A stretch of 64,000 nucleotides of DNA. Origin: Nocardioides zhouii. Lineage in GTDB: Bacteria > Actinomycetota > Actinomycetes > Propionibacteriales > Nocardioidaceae. Made by a program: the position numbers and the translations under genes. The stretch lies in assembly GCF_004137345.1 (NCBI RefSeq), contig NZ_SDWV01000007.1, positions 1 through 64,000 on the forward strand, in the 5' to 3' direction. The first letter of the stretch is position 1. Each line of letters starts with the position of its first letter. Positions 8,683 through 16,794 of the stretch are shown here, piece by piece. The notes under the pieces are model-generated. The model was not told the DNA's origin, ran no database searches, and was given only the letters and a program-made list of their open reading frames with translations.

Positions 8683-9045
8683 GCCGTCATTGTGGCCGAG
8701 GGGTGCGACAGCGGGGTGCGTCGAAAACCAGGTGCGCTGCGATGCGGTCGGCTCCTACCCTTGGTCGCGGCGAGATCAGCGGCAGGCCAGGAGTTCCGGG
8801 GCCGGTTCCGCGCGTCGTACCTCGCCACCAGCCCTGACAAGGCAATGGCATCGGAGCTGTTCACTCCTGTGAGTTCGACTCTCACTTCCTCAGGTGGTGG
8901 CCGGTGACGACGCGCAGGGTCGAGCCCTGAGGCGGATCCGGTCAGCACGACGGTTCCGGTCCCCGCTCGACGTTGTGGTCACCGGCCACCATCCCCATCC
9001 CATCCGTCACGCACACCCACCACGCCCACCAGAAGGAGGATCGCC
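8683..9045. other. 363-bp intergenic region with structured leader
   Basis: No protein gene is supported here. The left part (8683-8860) shows nothing clear. From 8871 there is a T-arm-like hairpin and then a nested stem-loop (8896-8990), listed separately, and a strong AGGAGG ribosome site just before the slipin start. Transcription is probably toward slipin. Confidence 0.6.
8896..8990 (+). ncRNA. candidate structured leader RNA
   Basis: Three nested helices can form: GGTGGCCGGTGAC (8896-8908) with 8978-8990, 13 bp; GTCGAGC (8919-8925) with 8965-8971, 7 bp; and GGA/CCGG (8934-8936, 8938-8941) with 8956-8962, 7 bp with a bulged T. A further hairpin GTGAG/CTCAC with loop TTCGACT lies just upstream (8871-8887). 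It ends about 50 nt before slipin's Shine-Dalgarno, so it could be a 5' regulatory leader or a small RNA. No known riboswitch class was recognised. Confidence 0.4.
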
Positions 9046-9750
9046 ATGTCCCTCATCCACTCACTCATCCACGTCCTGCGGCCCCGTCTCACGGTGCAGC
9101 CGTGGCAGGTCGCGCTCGAGCGCCGCGACGGTGAGCCCACCCGGGTGCTGCAGCCGGGTCGGCACATCGAGCGGACCCGGGCGACGTACGACGTCCTCGA
9201 CGTGCGTCAGCACATCGACGTCGTGCCGGCCCAGGAGCTGCTGACCGCCGACGGTGTCACCGTCAAGGTGTCGGCGGTCTGGGTGTGGACCATCGGCGAC
9301 CCGGTCGTGTTCACCGAGAAGGTGCGCGACCCGGTTCACGCGGTCTACCTCGCCATCCAGCTCGCCCTGCGTGACGCGCTGGCGACGCAGGAGGCCGAGG
9401 CGCTGGTGCGCTCACCGCGGACCGGTCTGGTGGCCGGCTTCACCGAGACCGTCGCGGGGGCGGCGGCCGAGGTGGGCATCCGGGTGCACGACGTCGTCGT
9501 CAAGGACGTCGTGCTGCCGATCGACCTGCGGATGGCCTACTCCGAGCTCGTCGTCGGCCGGCACCGGGCGCAGGCTCAGCTCGAGGCAGCGCGGGCGGAG
9601 ACGGCCGCGCTGCGGTCGCTCGCCAACGGCGCCAAGCTGCTCGACGACCACCCGTCGCTCGCGCAGCTGCGGCTGGTCCAGGCGCTGCCGCCCGGCTCGC
9701 GTGTCGAGCTGGTGCAGCCCGGCCGCTCCGGCTCGCGGTCCGGGGAGTAG
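9046..9750 (+). CDS. slipin / SPFH (band 7) domain protein
   Basis: A 234-residue SPFH-domain protein. The band 7 core runs from about residue 15 to 165 with LTADGVTVKVSAVWVWTIGDP and the conserved alanine-rich RDALATQEAEAL region, ending in a short coiled coil (RAQAQLEAARAETAALRSL). There is no clear transmembrane helix at the N-terminus, unlike typical slipins, so it may be peripheral to the membrane. The start is fixed by AGAAGGAGG upstream of ATG 9046. No NfeD-type partner is adjacent. Confidence 0.85.
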   Translation: MSLIHSLIHVLRPRLTVQPWQVALERRDGEPTRVLQPGRHIERTRATYDVLDVRQHIDVVPAQELLTADGVTVKVSAVWVWTIGDPVVFTEKVRDPVHAVYLAIQLALRDALATQEAEALVRSPRTGLVAGFTETVAGAAAEVGIRVHDVVVKDVVLPIDLRMAYSELVVGRHRAQAQLEAARAETAALRSLANGAKLLDDHPSLAQLRLVQALPPGSRVELVQPGRSGSRSGE

Positions 9751-9756
9751 GCCGTC

Positions 9757-9810
9757 GAGCGGTGCGCGAGGCAGGTTCTGTCGTCCGGGAACCTGTCCCG
9801 CGCACCGCTC
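9757..9810 (+). terminator. near-perfect 22-bp stem-loop after slipin
   Basis: GAGCGGTGCGCG (9757-9768) pairs with 9799-9810 and CAGGTTC (9772-9778) with 9789-9795. The 3-nt steps between can partly pair, leaving a 10-nt loop. It begins 6 nt after the slipin stop. Confidence 0.65.
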
Positions 9811-9879
9811 CCGGAGGCGTGGACGCCACCACCCCTGTGGGCGACCACGGCGGTACGCCGTCGGCGTAGCGTCGCGAGC

Positions 9880-10110
9880 ATGAGCGACGACCAGCCCGAG
9901 GCCGACCCCTACGCCGTGCACTCCGAGGAGTCGGACTTCCCGGCCGCCGGTGAGCGGGTCAGCGACGAGGACCGGCAGCGCGCCCTCGACGCCGAGCCCG
10001 CGGGCAACGCCACCGTCGGCGACACCGTGGACACCGACGGCCTGGACTCGCGTACGCACGAGGACGGTGCGGGCTCGGAGGAAGTCGCCGAGCAGGCGCA
10101 CGACAACTGA
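9880..10110 (+). CDS. small acidic hypothetical protein
   Basis: A 76-residue, strongly acidic protein (many Asp and Glu, few hydrophobics) with no signal peptide or membrane segment. It is probably disordered and cytoplasmic. It contains ERVSDEDRQRALDAEPAGN. Similar short acidic proteins are common in this group of actinomycetes; I know no function. It lies after the slipin terminator and before the GNAT gene, with a run of A just after its stop. Confidence 0.6.
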   Translation: MSDDQPEADPYAVHSEESDFPAAGERVSDEDRQRALDAEPAGNATVGDTVDTDGLDSRTHEDGAGSEEVAEQAHDN

Positions 10111-10155
10111 AAAAACGCGGTGCCGCGCAGGCGGCGGCGGTGCGAGAGTGCGGCC

Positions 10156-11001
10156 ATGACTCCCGAGCGGCTGGACATCGACGCTGCCCTCCCGCGCATG
10201 CAGGCCCTGGCCTCGTCGCTCTGGTCGCCGCGGGCGCGCCACCACCCCGGGCAGCTCGCCTGGTCGGCGGCGTACGGCGAACCCGCGGCGCTCGACCTCG
10301 GACCGGTGTTCATCACCGACGGTGCCTGGGCCTGGCTGGAGTCGCCGGGGTGGCTGGAGGTCTGCGGCGCCGACCCCGAGGCCGTACGCGCCGTCGTGGA
10401 CGCCGCGCTCGGAGAGTGCGACGGCGAGGTCAGGACCAGCACCCTCGAGACCGAGGACGTGGTGCTGGCGGTGCTGGCCGACGTCGCTTTCGTCGAGGTC
10501 GAGTCGCCATGGTTCACCCACCACTTCATCGACCTGGCCGACCTGCCGGACGTGGCCCTTCCCGAGGGGTACGCCGTCCGCGCGGTGCGCGAGGGCGAGC
10601 ACGAGCCGCGGTCGGCGGTCCACCGCGCCGCCTGGTCGGCGACGTCGCTTGTCACGAGCGCGGCGTACGAACGGCTGATGGCCACGGCGCCTTATCGCGC
10701 GGCCACCGACCACGTCGTCGTCACGGACGAGGGCGAGTGGGTCGCGTCGTGCTGCGTGTGGCTCGACGAGGCGACCGGCATGGCACTGGTCGAGCCCGTC
10801 GGCTGCGTGGATCCGCACGCGCGCCGCGGCCTCGCGACTGCCGCCTCCGTCTCGGCCCTCACCGCCGCCCGCGAGCTGGGGGCGACCACCGGGCTGGTCT
10901 GCCCGCGCGGTGACGACGACTACCCGGCGCCGGCATTGCTCTACCGCGGCATCGGGTTCGAGCCGGGCGCGCGCACGCGGACCTACCGACAGCGGGGCTA
11001 G
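10156..11001 (+). CDS. GNAT family N-acetyltransferase
   Basis: A 281-residue protein whose C-terminal half (about 130-280) is a GNAT fold: the strand WVASCCVWLDEATGMALVEPVGCVDPHARRGLATA holds the acetyl-CoA loop (HARRGLATA in place of RGxGxG), followed by LLYRGIGFEPGARTRTY. The N-terminal half looks like a degenerate second GNAT-like domain. The substrate is unknown. The ATG at 10156 is preferred to the upstream ORF extension, which is Arg-rich and out of character. Confidence 0.82.
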   Translation: MTPERLDIDAALPRMQALASSLWSPRARHHPGQLAWSAAYGEPAALDLGPVFITDGAWAWLESPGWLEVCGADPEAVRAVVDAALGECDGEVRTSTLETEDVVLAVLADVAFVEVESPWFTHHFIDLADLPDVALPEGYAVRAVREGEHEPRSAVHRAAWSATSLVTSAAYERLMATAPYRAATDHVVVTDEGEWVASCCVWLDEATGMALVEPVGCVDPHARRGLATAASVSALTAARELGATTGLVCPRGDDDYPAPALLYRGIGFEPGARTRTYRQRG

Positions 11002-11071
11002 GTCGACCTTCGCTCGCGGATGCCGCGAGCCGACTTCGAGTCAGGCACGTCGGAGGCCGAGCGTGGCTCGC

Positions 11072-11278
11072 TCAGTCGGTGCGCCGGTACGCGGCCCACG
11101 CACAGAGCAGGAATCCCACGGCCACTGCCGCCCGCAGCCAGCTGAAGCCGTCGAGGAGCCAGAGCCCCTGCATGATGCCGAGGAACGCCAGGAGCATCGC
11201 CTCCCACCTGTGCTTGCGCGCGCGGTCCGGGGCGAAGCCGGCGGCGCACTCCTCCGGCGTCCCGAACTCCTCCTGCAC
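11072..11278 (-). CDS. small two-helix membrane protein
   Basis: A 68-residue protein with a GTG start. A soluble N-terminus (MQEEFGTPEECAAGFAPDRARKHRW) precedes two hydrophobic segments, AMLLAFLGIMQGLWLL and AAVAVGFLLCAWAAY. No family was recognised. An AT-rich stretch TATATA at about 11302, unusual in this GC-rich DNA, could be its promoter. It lies 39 bp downstream, on the same strand, of the aminotransferase gene. Confidence 0.6.
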   Translation of the reverse strand: MQEEFGTPEECAAGFAPDRARKHRWEAMLLAFLGIMQGLWLLDGFSWLRAAVAVGFLLCAWAAYRRTD

Positions 11279-11317
11279 CGTCCGTCCAGCGTGTGCATAC
11301 CTATATACGGCACAACC

Positions 11318-12514
11318 TCACTTCAGGAAGTCGTCGAGGCCCTCGAGCAGGCGGTCCACGTCGGAGTCGTCGGTGTACGCCGCGAGCCCGATCCGCAGGC
11401 CCGAGTCGACGGGCAGGCCGAGCGCGCGGAACGTCTCGTACGCGTAGAAGGTGCCGGCCGGGACCAGCACGTCACGCTTCGCGAGCGCCTCGTACGCGTC
11501 CACGGGCAGGCGGTCGCGGAACGTGAGGAACAGCGTGGAGGTGCGATCGGCGGCGCGCGAGTGGAGCGTGAGGTCATCGCCCAGGTCGGCGAGGCCATCC
11601 TCGATCCGGAGTCGCAGCCGTAGCTCGTGCTCGGCGATCGAGGCGGCGGCCGAGACGAGCCGTTCGCGTCGGGTCGCGCCCGAGCCGAGGGAGGCGATCA
11701 GGTCGATCGCCGCGGTCGCGCCGGCGAGCAGCTCGTAGGGCAGCGTGCCGAGCTCGAACCGCTCCGGCACGGCGTCGCTCGACGGCAGCAGCTTGTCGGG
11801 GCGGAGCGTCCCCAGCAGGGCCGGGTCGGCGACGAGCGCGCCGCAGTGGGGCCCGAAGAACTTGTACGGCGAGCAGACCATGAGGTCCGCGCCCATCGCG
11901 GCGAGGTCGGGGGCGGCGTGCGCGGCGTGGTGGACGCCGTCGACGTAGACCAGTGCACCCACCTCGTGCGCGCGCGCGGCGACGGTCGCGACCGGCGGCT
12001 GCGTGCCGAGCAGGTTGGACGCCGCGGTCATCGCGACGAGCCGGGTGCGCTCGGTGATCGCGTCGAGCGACGACAGGTCGAGCTCGCCGGTGGCGGGGTC
12101 GAGCCGCAGCCACCGCACGGTGACGCCGGCCCGCTCGGCCGACTGGATCCATGGCCGCACGTTGGAGTCGTGGTCGAGCTCGCAGAGGACGATCTCGTCG
12201 CCCGGCGACCAGGTGCGCGACAGCGTGCGCGAGAAGTCGTACGTCAGTGCCGTCGCGCTGCGCCCGTGGACGACCCCCTCGGCCACCCCGCCGACCAGGT
12301 CGGCGATGGCCGAGCGGAAGCCGGCGACGGACTCCTCGGCGTTGCGCTGGCTGGTCGTCGCGGCGCCGCGCTGCGACAGCGGCCCGGTGAGGGTACGGGC
12401 GATCGCCTCGCCGACCACTCGGGGCGTCTGGGTGCCGCCGGGGTTGTCGAAGTGGGCGATGCCCGACTCGAGCGAGGGGAACTCGGCACGGAAGCCAGCG
12501 ACGTCGAAGGACAT
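11318..12514 (-). CDS. cysteine desulfurase-like class V aminotransferase
   Basis: A 398-residue PLP enzyme of the NifS/SufS-like group. HFDNPGGTQTP is the conserved N-terminus, HDSNVRPW lies in the cofactor region, YVDGVHHAAH has the Asp that contacts the pyridine N, and CSPYKFFGPHCG contains the PLP lysine. The active-site Cys of true desulfurases is not evident near the C-terminus, so it may act on another substrate (NCBI-style name: cysteine desulfurase-like protein). The start at ATG 12514 matches the family. No suf genes are nearby. Confidence 0.85.
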   Translation of the reverse strand: MSFDVAGFRAEFPSLESGIAHFDNPGGTQTPRVVGEAIARTLTGPLSQRGAATTSQRNAEESVAGFRSAIADLVGGVAEGVVHGRSATALTYDFSRTLSRTWSPGDEIVLCELDHDSNVRPWIQSAERAGVTVRWLRLDPATGELDLSSLDAITERTRLVAMTAASNLLGTQPPVATVAARAHEVGALVYVDGVHHAAHAAPDLAAMGADLMVCSPYKFFGPHCGALVADPALLGTLRPDKLLPSSDAVPERFELGTLPYELLAGATAAIDLIASLGSGATRRERLVSAAASIAEHELRLRLRIEDGLADLGDDLTLHSRAADRTSTLFLTFRDRLPVDAYEALAKRDVLVPAGTFYAYETFRALGLPVDSGLRIGLAAYTDDSDVDRLLEGLDDFLK

Positions 12515-12524
12515 GCAGGGCACG

Positions 12525-13472
12525 CTAGTTGGCGATGTGCACGACCGCGTCACCGGAGTTGACGAGGGGCGCCTCGGTGCGGCCGATGACGATGCCGTCG
12601 CGGCTGGCGTACACCGCGCGCAGCGTCCGGCCGAAGGAGTCGAAGAGGGTGCCGAGCCGCTCGCCGTCGCTGACCTTCTGGCCGAGGGCGACATCGAGGT
12701 GCAGGATCCCGGTGCGGCGCGCCCGCACCCACCCGCTCGACCGGCACTCCAGGCTGGGCTCGACCGTCGGCTCGTCGACCGGCTCGGTCATGCCGAGCGA
12801 CGCCAGCACGCGGCGTACGCCGATCACGCCCGCGTCGACGGCGTACGCGTCGAACCGCAGGGGTTCGCCGGCCTCGTAGAGCAGCACCTTCGCGCCCTGC
12901 TCGCGGGCGGCGTGGCGCAGCGACCCGTCGCGGATCTTGGCGTGCAGCATGACCGGGGCACCGAAGGACTGGGCGAGCTCGCGGGTGCCGGGGTCGTCGA
13001 GGTCGGCGCGGATCTGGGGCAGGTTGCTGCGGCGGTCGGACCCGGTGTGGAGGTCGATGCCGACCTCGCAGCCAGCCACGATCTCGCGCATGAAGAGGTA
13101 GGCGATCCGGCTCGCGAGCGACCCGCGCGCCGAGCCGGGGAACGACCGGTTGAGGTCGCGGCGGTCGGGGAGGTAGCGGTCGCCGTTCATGAAGCCGAGC
13201 ACGTTGACGATCGGCACCGCGACGAGCGTCCCGCGGAACGTCTTGGGGTCGAGGCCGGCCATCACCTGTCGAACGATCTCGACACCGGCGACCTCGTCGC
13301 CGTGGATGGCGGCGTCGATCCACACGCTCGGCCCGTCCTCGCGACCGTGCACGACCCGCACCGGGAGCGTCACGTCGGCACCGGTCACCAGGCGGGTGAT
13401 CGGAAGCTCGAGGGCGCGCACCGTGCCGGCGCGGATCCGGACGCCGCCGATGGCGAAGGACTCGCGGGCCAC
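12525..13472 (-). CDS. succinylglutamate desuccinylase/aspartoacylase family zinc enzyme
   Basis: A 315-residue zinc carboxypeptidase-fold deacylase. The metal ligands are in AAIHGDEVAG (His and Glu) and GIDLHTGSDRR (His), and the catalytic Glu is probably in LLYEAGEPLRF. The C-terminal beta domain (about 235-315) is typical of the AstE/aspartoacylase group that is often encoded beside RimK-like ATP-grasp ligases. RimB and RimK homologues lie about 4 kb away (17811-19555), which supports a link to removal of amino-acyl or glutamate modifications, though they are not in one operon. It is followed by the aminotransferase gene 10 bp downstream. Confidence 0.85.
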   Translation of the reverse strand: MARESFAIGGVRIRAGTVRALELPITRLVTGADVTLPVRVVHGREDGPSVWIDAAIHGDEVAGVEIVRQVMAGLDPKTFRGTLVAVPIVNVLGFMNGDRYLPDRRDLNRSFPGSARGSLASRIAYLFMREIVAGCEVGIDLHTGSDRRSNLPQIRADLDDPGTRELAQSFGAPVMLHAKIRDGSLRHAAREQGAKVLLYEAGEPLRFDAYAVDAGVIGVRRVLASLGMTEPVDEPTVEPSLECRSSGWVRARRTGILHLDVALGQKVSDGERLGTLFDSFGRTLRAVYASRDGIVIGRTEAPLVNSGDAVVHIAN

Positions 13473-13530
13473 TAGGCAGCCTGAGCGGGAGCGGCGGCAG
13501 TGGTCACGGGCTCAGGGTAGTCGCGCACGA

Positions 13531-13576
13531 GACCCGCCCCGGCCACCTCACGGGGAGAGGCGGTCCGGGGCGGGTC
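13531..13576 (-). terminator. stem-loop after the Asp/Gly-rich gene
   Basis: GACCCGCCCCGG (13531-13542) is exactly complementary to 13565-13576 with a 22-nt loop. It lies 9 bp beyond the stop of the minus-strand gene at 13586 and probably ends the surface-protein operon. Confidence 0.65.
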
Positions 13577-13585
13577 GGTCGGGGG

Positions 13586-14044
13586 TCAGCTGTTCTGCGT
13601 GGCGGAGTCCGAGGTCGAGCCGGAGTCGGTCCCGCTGTCGGAGTCGGTGTCGGGCTGGCCGTCGCCGTCGAAGTCCGGCGCCTGCCCGGTGCTGCCGTCG
13701 CCCTGCGTCGTGCCGTCCATCGGACCGCCCGGCATCTGGCCGCCCATCTGCCCGTCGCCGTCCATGTCGCCCATCGGGCCGCGGTCGCCGGGCATCCCGC
13801 GGTCTTCCCAGTCGGTGCCGGTGGTCCGGGTGGTCGCGGCGTCGTCCGCGCCGCTGTCCGCGACCGCGTACCCGGCGCCGAAGCCTGCACCGCCGATCGC
13901 GAGCCCGGCCACGACGGCGCCGGCCGCGGCCGCCTTGCGACCCGACGGGAGGCGGTCACGCCAGGTGCGCCGCGCCGCCGGCTGGTCGACGGGGGTGGCG
14001 GAGCCTTCGGTGGCGGGGGCGGTGGGGAACTGGTTCTCGGTCAT
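13586..14044 (-). CDS. Asp/Gly-rich single-pass membrane protein
   Basis: A 152-residue protein: a polar N-terminus with RRTWRDRLPSGRK, one membrane helix (about 38-60, AAAAGAVVAGLAIGGAGFG), then an exported tail with MGDMDGDGQMGG and APDFDGDGQPDTDSDSG. The DxDGDG spacing resembles calcium-binding loops of dockerin or thrombospondin type 3 repeats. The start at ATG 14044 has AAGGA at good spacing; an upstream ATG at 14101 lacks one. It follows the Cthe_2159-like lipoprotein in the same operon, so it may act with it at the cell surface. Confidence 0.75.
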   Translation of the reverse strand: MTENQFPTAPATEGSATPVDQPAARRTWRDRLPSGRKAAAAGAVVAGLAIGGAGFGAGYAVADSGADDAATTRTTGTDWEDRGMPGDRGPMGDMDGDGQMGGQMPGGPMDGTTQGDGSTGQAPDFDGDGQPDTDSDSGTDSGSTSDSATQNS

Positions 14045-14106
14045 GGAGGTTCCTTCTTCTTCTTCTGGAGTGGTGGAGGGAGTGGAGGTGCGGTCGGTCA
14101 TCGGAG

Positions 14107-15636
14107 TCAGCCGCCCATCGGGCCGCGGCCCCCGGCCGGTGCCACGCCGGCGGTGACGGTGGTCGCGGTGCCGTCGACCGTGACGGTGTAGGTCGAGCCC
14201 TGCTCGATGTCGACCGACGAGAAGACGACGGAGGCGAAGTCCTTCTCGATCGCGTACGTCGCCACCTCGGCGCCGTCGGCGTCGCTGATCACGACCTCCG
14301 AGCCGGCCGCGGCGGTCGAGGCGAGGGCGGTGGCGATCCAGCCCTGCGCGGAGTCGGTCGACGGGGCGACCATCATCCCGGAGCTGCCGGTGGCGACCAG
14401 GGTGCCGCCGCTGACCTCGAAGGTGCCGTTCACGTCGAGGGCGCCGTTGCCGTCGGTGGTGGGTCCGTAGACCATGATGTCGCCGGCGGTGATCGTGGCG
14501 TTGCCGTTGGAGTCGAGGCCGTCGCCGCTCGCCCAGACCTCGAGCGAGCCGCCGTTGACGAACAGGTGCAGCGAGTCGTCGGCCTGCATCGCGCCGCCGC
14601 CCATCCCGCCGCCCTGTCCGGCCTCGCCGTCGGTGGCGGCACTGTCGTCGGACGTCGCGGCGTTGACCCCGTCGTCGGCGGAGTGCAGCTCGACGTCGCC
14701 GTCGTCGATGATGATCAGCGAGCCCTCCATGGCCTCGTTGGAACCAGCCACGTCGATGGTGCCGCCGCTGACGAGCACCTGGACGCCCTTGATGCCGTCG
14801 TCCTGGGTGGTGACGGTGAGCTCGCCGCCCTCGACGAGCACGAAGCCGGAGCCCGCGTCCTCGGTGTTGTCGGACTTGAAGGCGTCGCCGACGGAGTCGA
14901 CCGTGACGCTGCCGTCGGTCAGGACGAGGTAGTCCTTGCCGATGATCCCGTCGTCGACCGAGGTCACCTCGACGGTGCCGCCGGTGATGACGAGCCCGTC
15001 CTTGCCGACGATGCCGTTGTTGCTGTTGCCGGTCACCGTCAGCGATCCGGCGCCGCCGATGGTGAGGTCGGCGGTGGAGTACAGCGTCGCGGTGGGCGCG
15101 TCCTCGGACGAGTCGGCGTACGTCGCCGCGTCGCTCAGCGCGTTGTCGCTGCCGTCGGCGAGCACGACCACGACCGACCGGGCGTCGACCACGTTGATCG
15201 CTGCCGTGGTGTCGGAGGTGATGGTCGCGTCGTCGAGCACGAGGCGTACGACGCCGTCGGCCGCGCTGTCGACGACCACCTGGCCGGTGAGGTCGCCGGT
15301 CAGGACGTAGGTGCCGGCGGCGGTGATAGTGACCGTGCCGTCCTCGGTGCGCACCGCGTCGCTGTCGGCGCTGGCGGTCGTGCCGTCGAGGGTGACCGCG
15401 ATCGCGTCCGACTCGTCGTACGCCGTGTCGCCGGTCTCGACGGTGACGTCGTCGGCCAGGGCGTCGGCCACCGTGGTGCCGTCACTGGCCACCACGGACG
15501 TCGAGGAGCTCGTCGACGTCGTGGTGGTGGACGTGGTCTCGCTGGCGACGGAGGTGCCGCAGCCGGCGAGGAGGAGGACGGCGGCCCCGCCGGCGACGGC
15601 CTGGCGGATCCTGGTCGAGGTGGGCAGAAGTCGCAT
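14107..15636 (-). CDS. Cthe_2159-like carbohydrate-binding lipoprotein
   Basis: A 509-residue exported protein. The lipoprotein signal is AVAGGAAVLLLAGCG with lipidated Cys about residue 26, followed by a Ser/Thr linker. The body (about 90-440) is a repetitive beta-solenoid with repeated turns such as GNSNNGIVGKDGL, SVDDGIIGKDYL and TQDDGIKGVQVL. This matches the family known as carbohydrate-binding domain-containing protein (Cthe_2159, polygalacturonate and cellulose binding, calcium dependent). The rich Asp content fits calcium. Genes of this family commonly accompany VTC and CotH genes, as here. Confidence 0.85.
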   Translation of the reverse strand: MRLLPTSTRIRQAVAGGAAVLLLAGCGTSVASETTSTTTTSTSSSTSVVASDGTTVADALADDVTVETGDTAYDESDAIAVTLDGTTASADSDAVRTEDGTVTITAAGTYVLTGDLTGQVVVDSAADGVVRLVLDDATITSDTTAAINVVDARSVVVVLADGSDNALSDAATYADSSEDAPTATLYSTADLTIGGAGSLTVTGNSNNGIVGKDGLVITGGTVEVTSVDDGIIGKDYLVLTDGSVTVDSVGDAFKSDNTEDAGSGFVLVEGGELTVTTQDDGIKGVQVLVSGGTIDVAGSNEAMEGSLIIIDDGDVELHSADDGVNAATSDDSAATDGEAGQGGGMGGGAMQADDSLHLFVNGGSLEVWASGDGLDSNGNATITAGDIMVYGPTTDGNGALDVNGTFEVSGGTLVATGSSGMMVAPSTDSAQGWIATALASTAAAGSEVVISDADGAEVATYAIEKDFASVVFSSVDIEQGSTYTVTVDGTATTVTAGVAPAGGRGPMGG

Positions 15637-15679
15637 GGGAGCGGCCTTTCGGGGCAGGTGGAGAAGAAGGGAGCCGGGT

Positions 15680-16790
15680 TCAGCGGCTGGTGGAGTCGAC
15701 TGTGGTCGGCTCGCCTGTCGGGGACGTGGGCTGACCTTGTGGACTGCCTGTGAGACCAGCCGGCGCCCGGAAGACGAAGCCGCGCTGGGCCGCGAAGCTC
15801 GTTGAGACGAGGGCCAGCTCGGTGACGACCTTGGCCGGGAGCAGCCCGACGCCCGCGCCGGAGAGCGCGCTGAGCAGGAGGTAGTTGAGGCCCAGCAGGC
15901 CGGTGGCGAGGAGGGCGTAGCGGCCGATGGCGCTGCGGGTGCGGACCCGGTGCCCGGCGTCGAAGACGAGCTGACGGTTGACCGCGAAGTTCACGCCGGC
16001 GCTCGTCAGCCGCGCTCCGACGACCGCGACGAGCAGGTCGCCCGTCATCGCCTGGAGCGCGACCAGCGCCACTGTGTCGATCACGAAGGCGGCGAGCGAC
16101 GAGGCCAGGAAGGCCACGACTGGGGCGTAGACCCGCAGCGAGTCGAGCACGGGCCGGAAGTGGGACGACGCGTTGTGCTCGAGGTAGATCGTGGCGATCG
16201 GCAGCTGGTCGAGCTCGATGCCGGCCCGCCCCGCGCGCAGCAGGACCTGGAGCTCGTACTCGTACCTCGCGCCCGGCACGGCGCAGGCCCAAGGCCAGCA
16301 GGCCGGCCGGGATGCCGCGCAGGCCGGTCTGGGTGTCGGTGATCCGGGTGCGGGTGGCGGCGGTGAACAGCCACCGGGTGACGGTGTTGCCGAGCTGGCT
16401 GCGCAGCGGCACCCGACCGTCGAAGGTCCGCGCGCCGAGGACGAGTCGACGCGCGTCTGGGTCGGCGACGAGTCGTTCGCCGACGGCGACGATGTCGTCC
16501 AGCGCGTGCTGGCCGTCGGCGTCCGCGCAGACCACGGGTGCGCCGGGTCGGGTCGCTGCGACGTGGGCGAGCCCGGCCTTGAGGGCGGCGCCCTTTCCGC
16601 GGTTGGTCGGCAGGGTGACGACCTCGGCCCCGGCCGCGCGGGCCGCCTCGAAGAGACCGGCGTACGCCGCTCCGGAACCGTCGTCGACGACGAGCAGCGC
16701 CCAGTCGGGGCGGGCCGTCCGGAGGTCGGCGAGGGTCTGGAGCAGGGCGGGACCGGGGACGTACGCCGGCACCAGCACGGTGGGCAACAC
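15680..16790 (-). pseudogene. GT2-GtrA fusion glycosyltransferase, broken by a one-base frameshift
   Basis: The first frame (from GTG 16790) encodes a GT2 catalytic domain: VLVPAYVPG, LLVVDDGSG, ADADGQHALDD (metal-binding DxD type) and TDTQTGLRGIPAGLLA. A second frame then continues with VPGARYEYELQVLLR, IYLEHNASSHFRP and a GtrA-type membrane domain (four helices). One extra base at 16291-16292 (AA in GGCCCAAGGCC) separates the frames; deleting it restores LLAWACAVPGARYEYE, the family consensus. Repaired length is 369 residues. The role would be transfer of a sugar onto or from polyprenyl phosphate in envelope glycan synthesis. The GTG starts 4 nt after the upstream gene's stop. It could be a real mutation or a sequencing error. 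Confidence 0.85.
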
Positions 16791-16794
16791 GGGG

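Noticed and set aside
8860..8893. Possible tRNA 3' half (GTGAG-TTCGACT-CTCAC with an anticodon-like arm before it)
   Set aside because: The T-arm matches consensus, but there is no variable loop between the two arms, no matching acceptor 5' strand and no D-arm, so it is not a tRNA gene.
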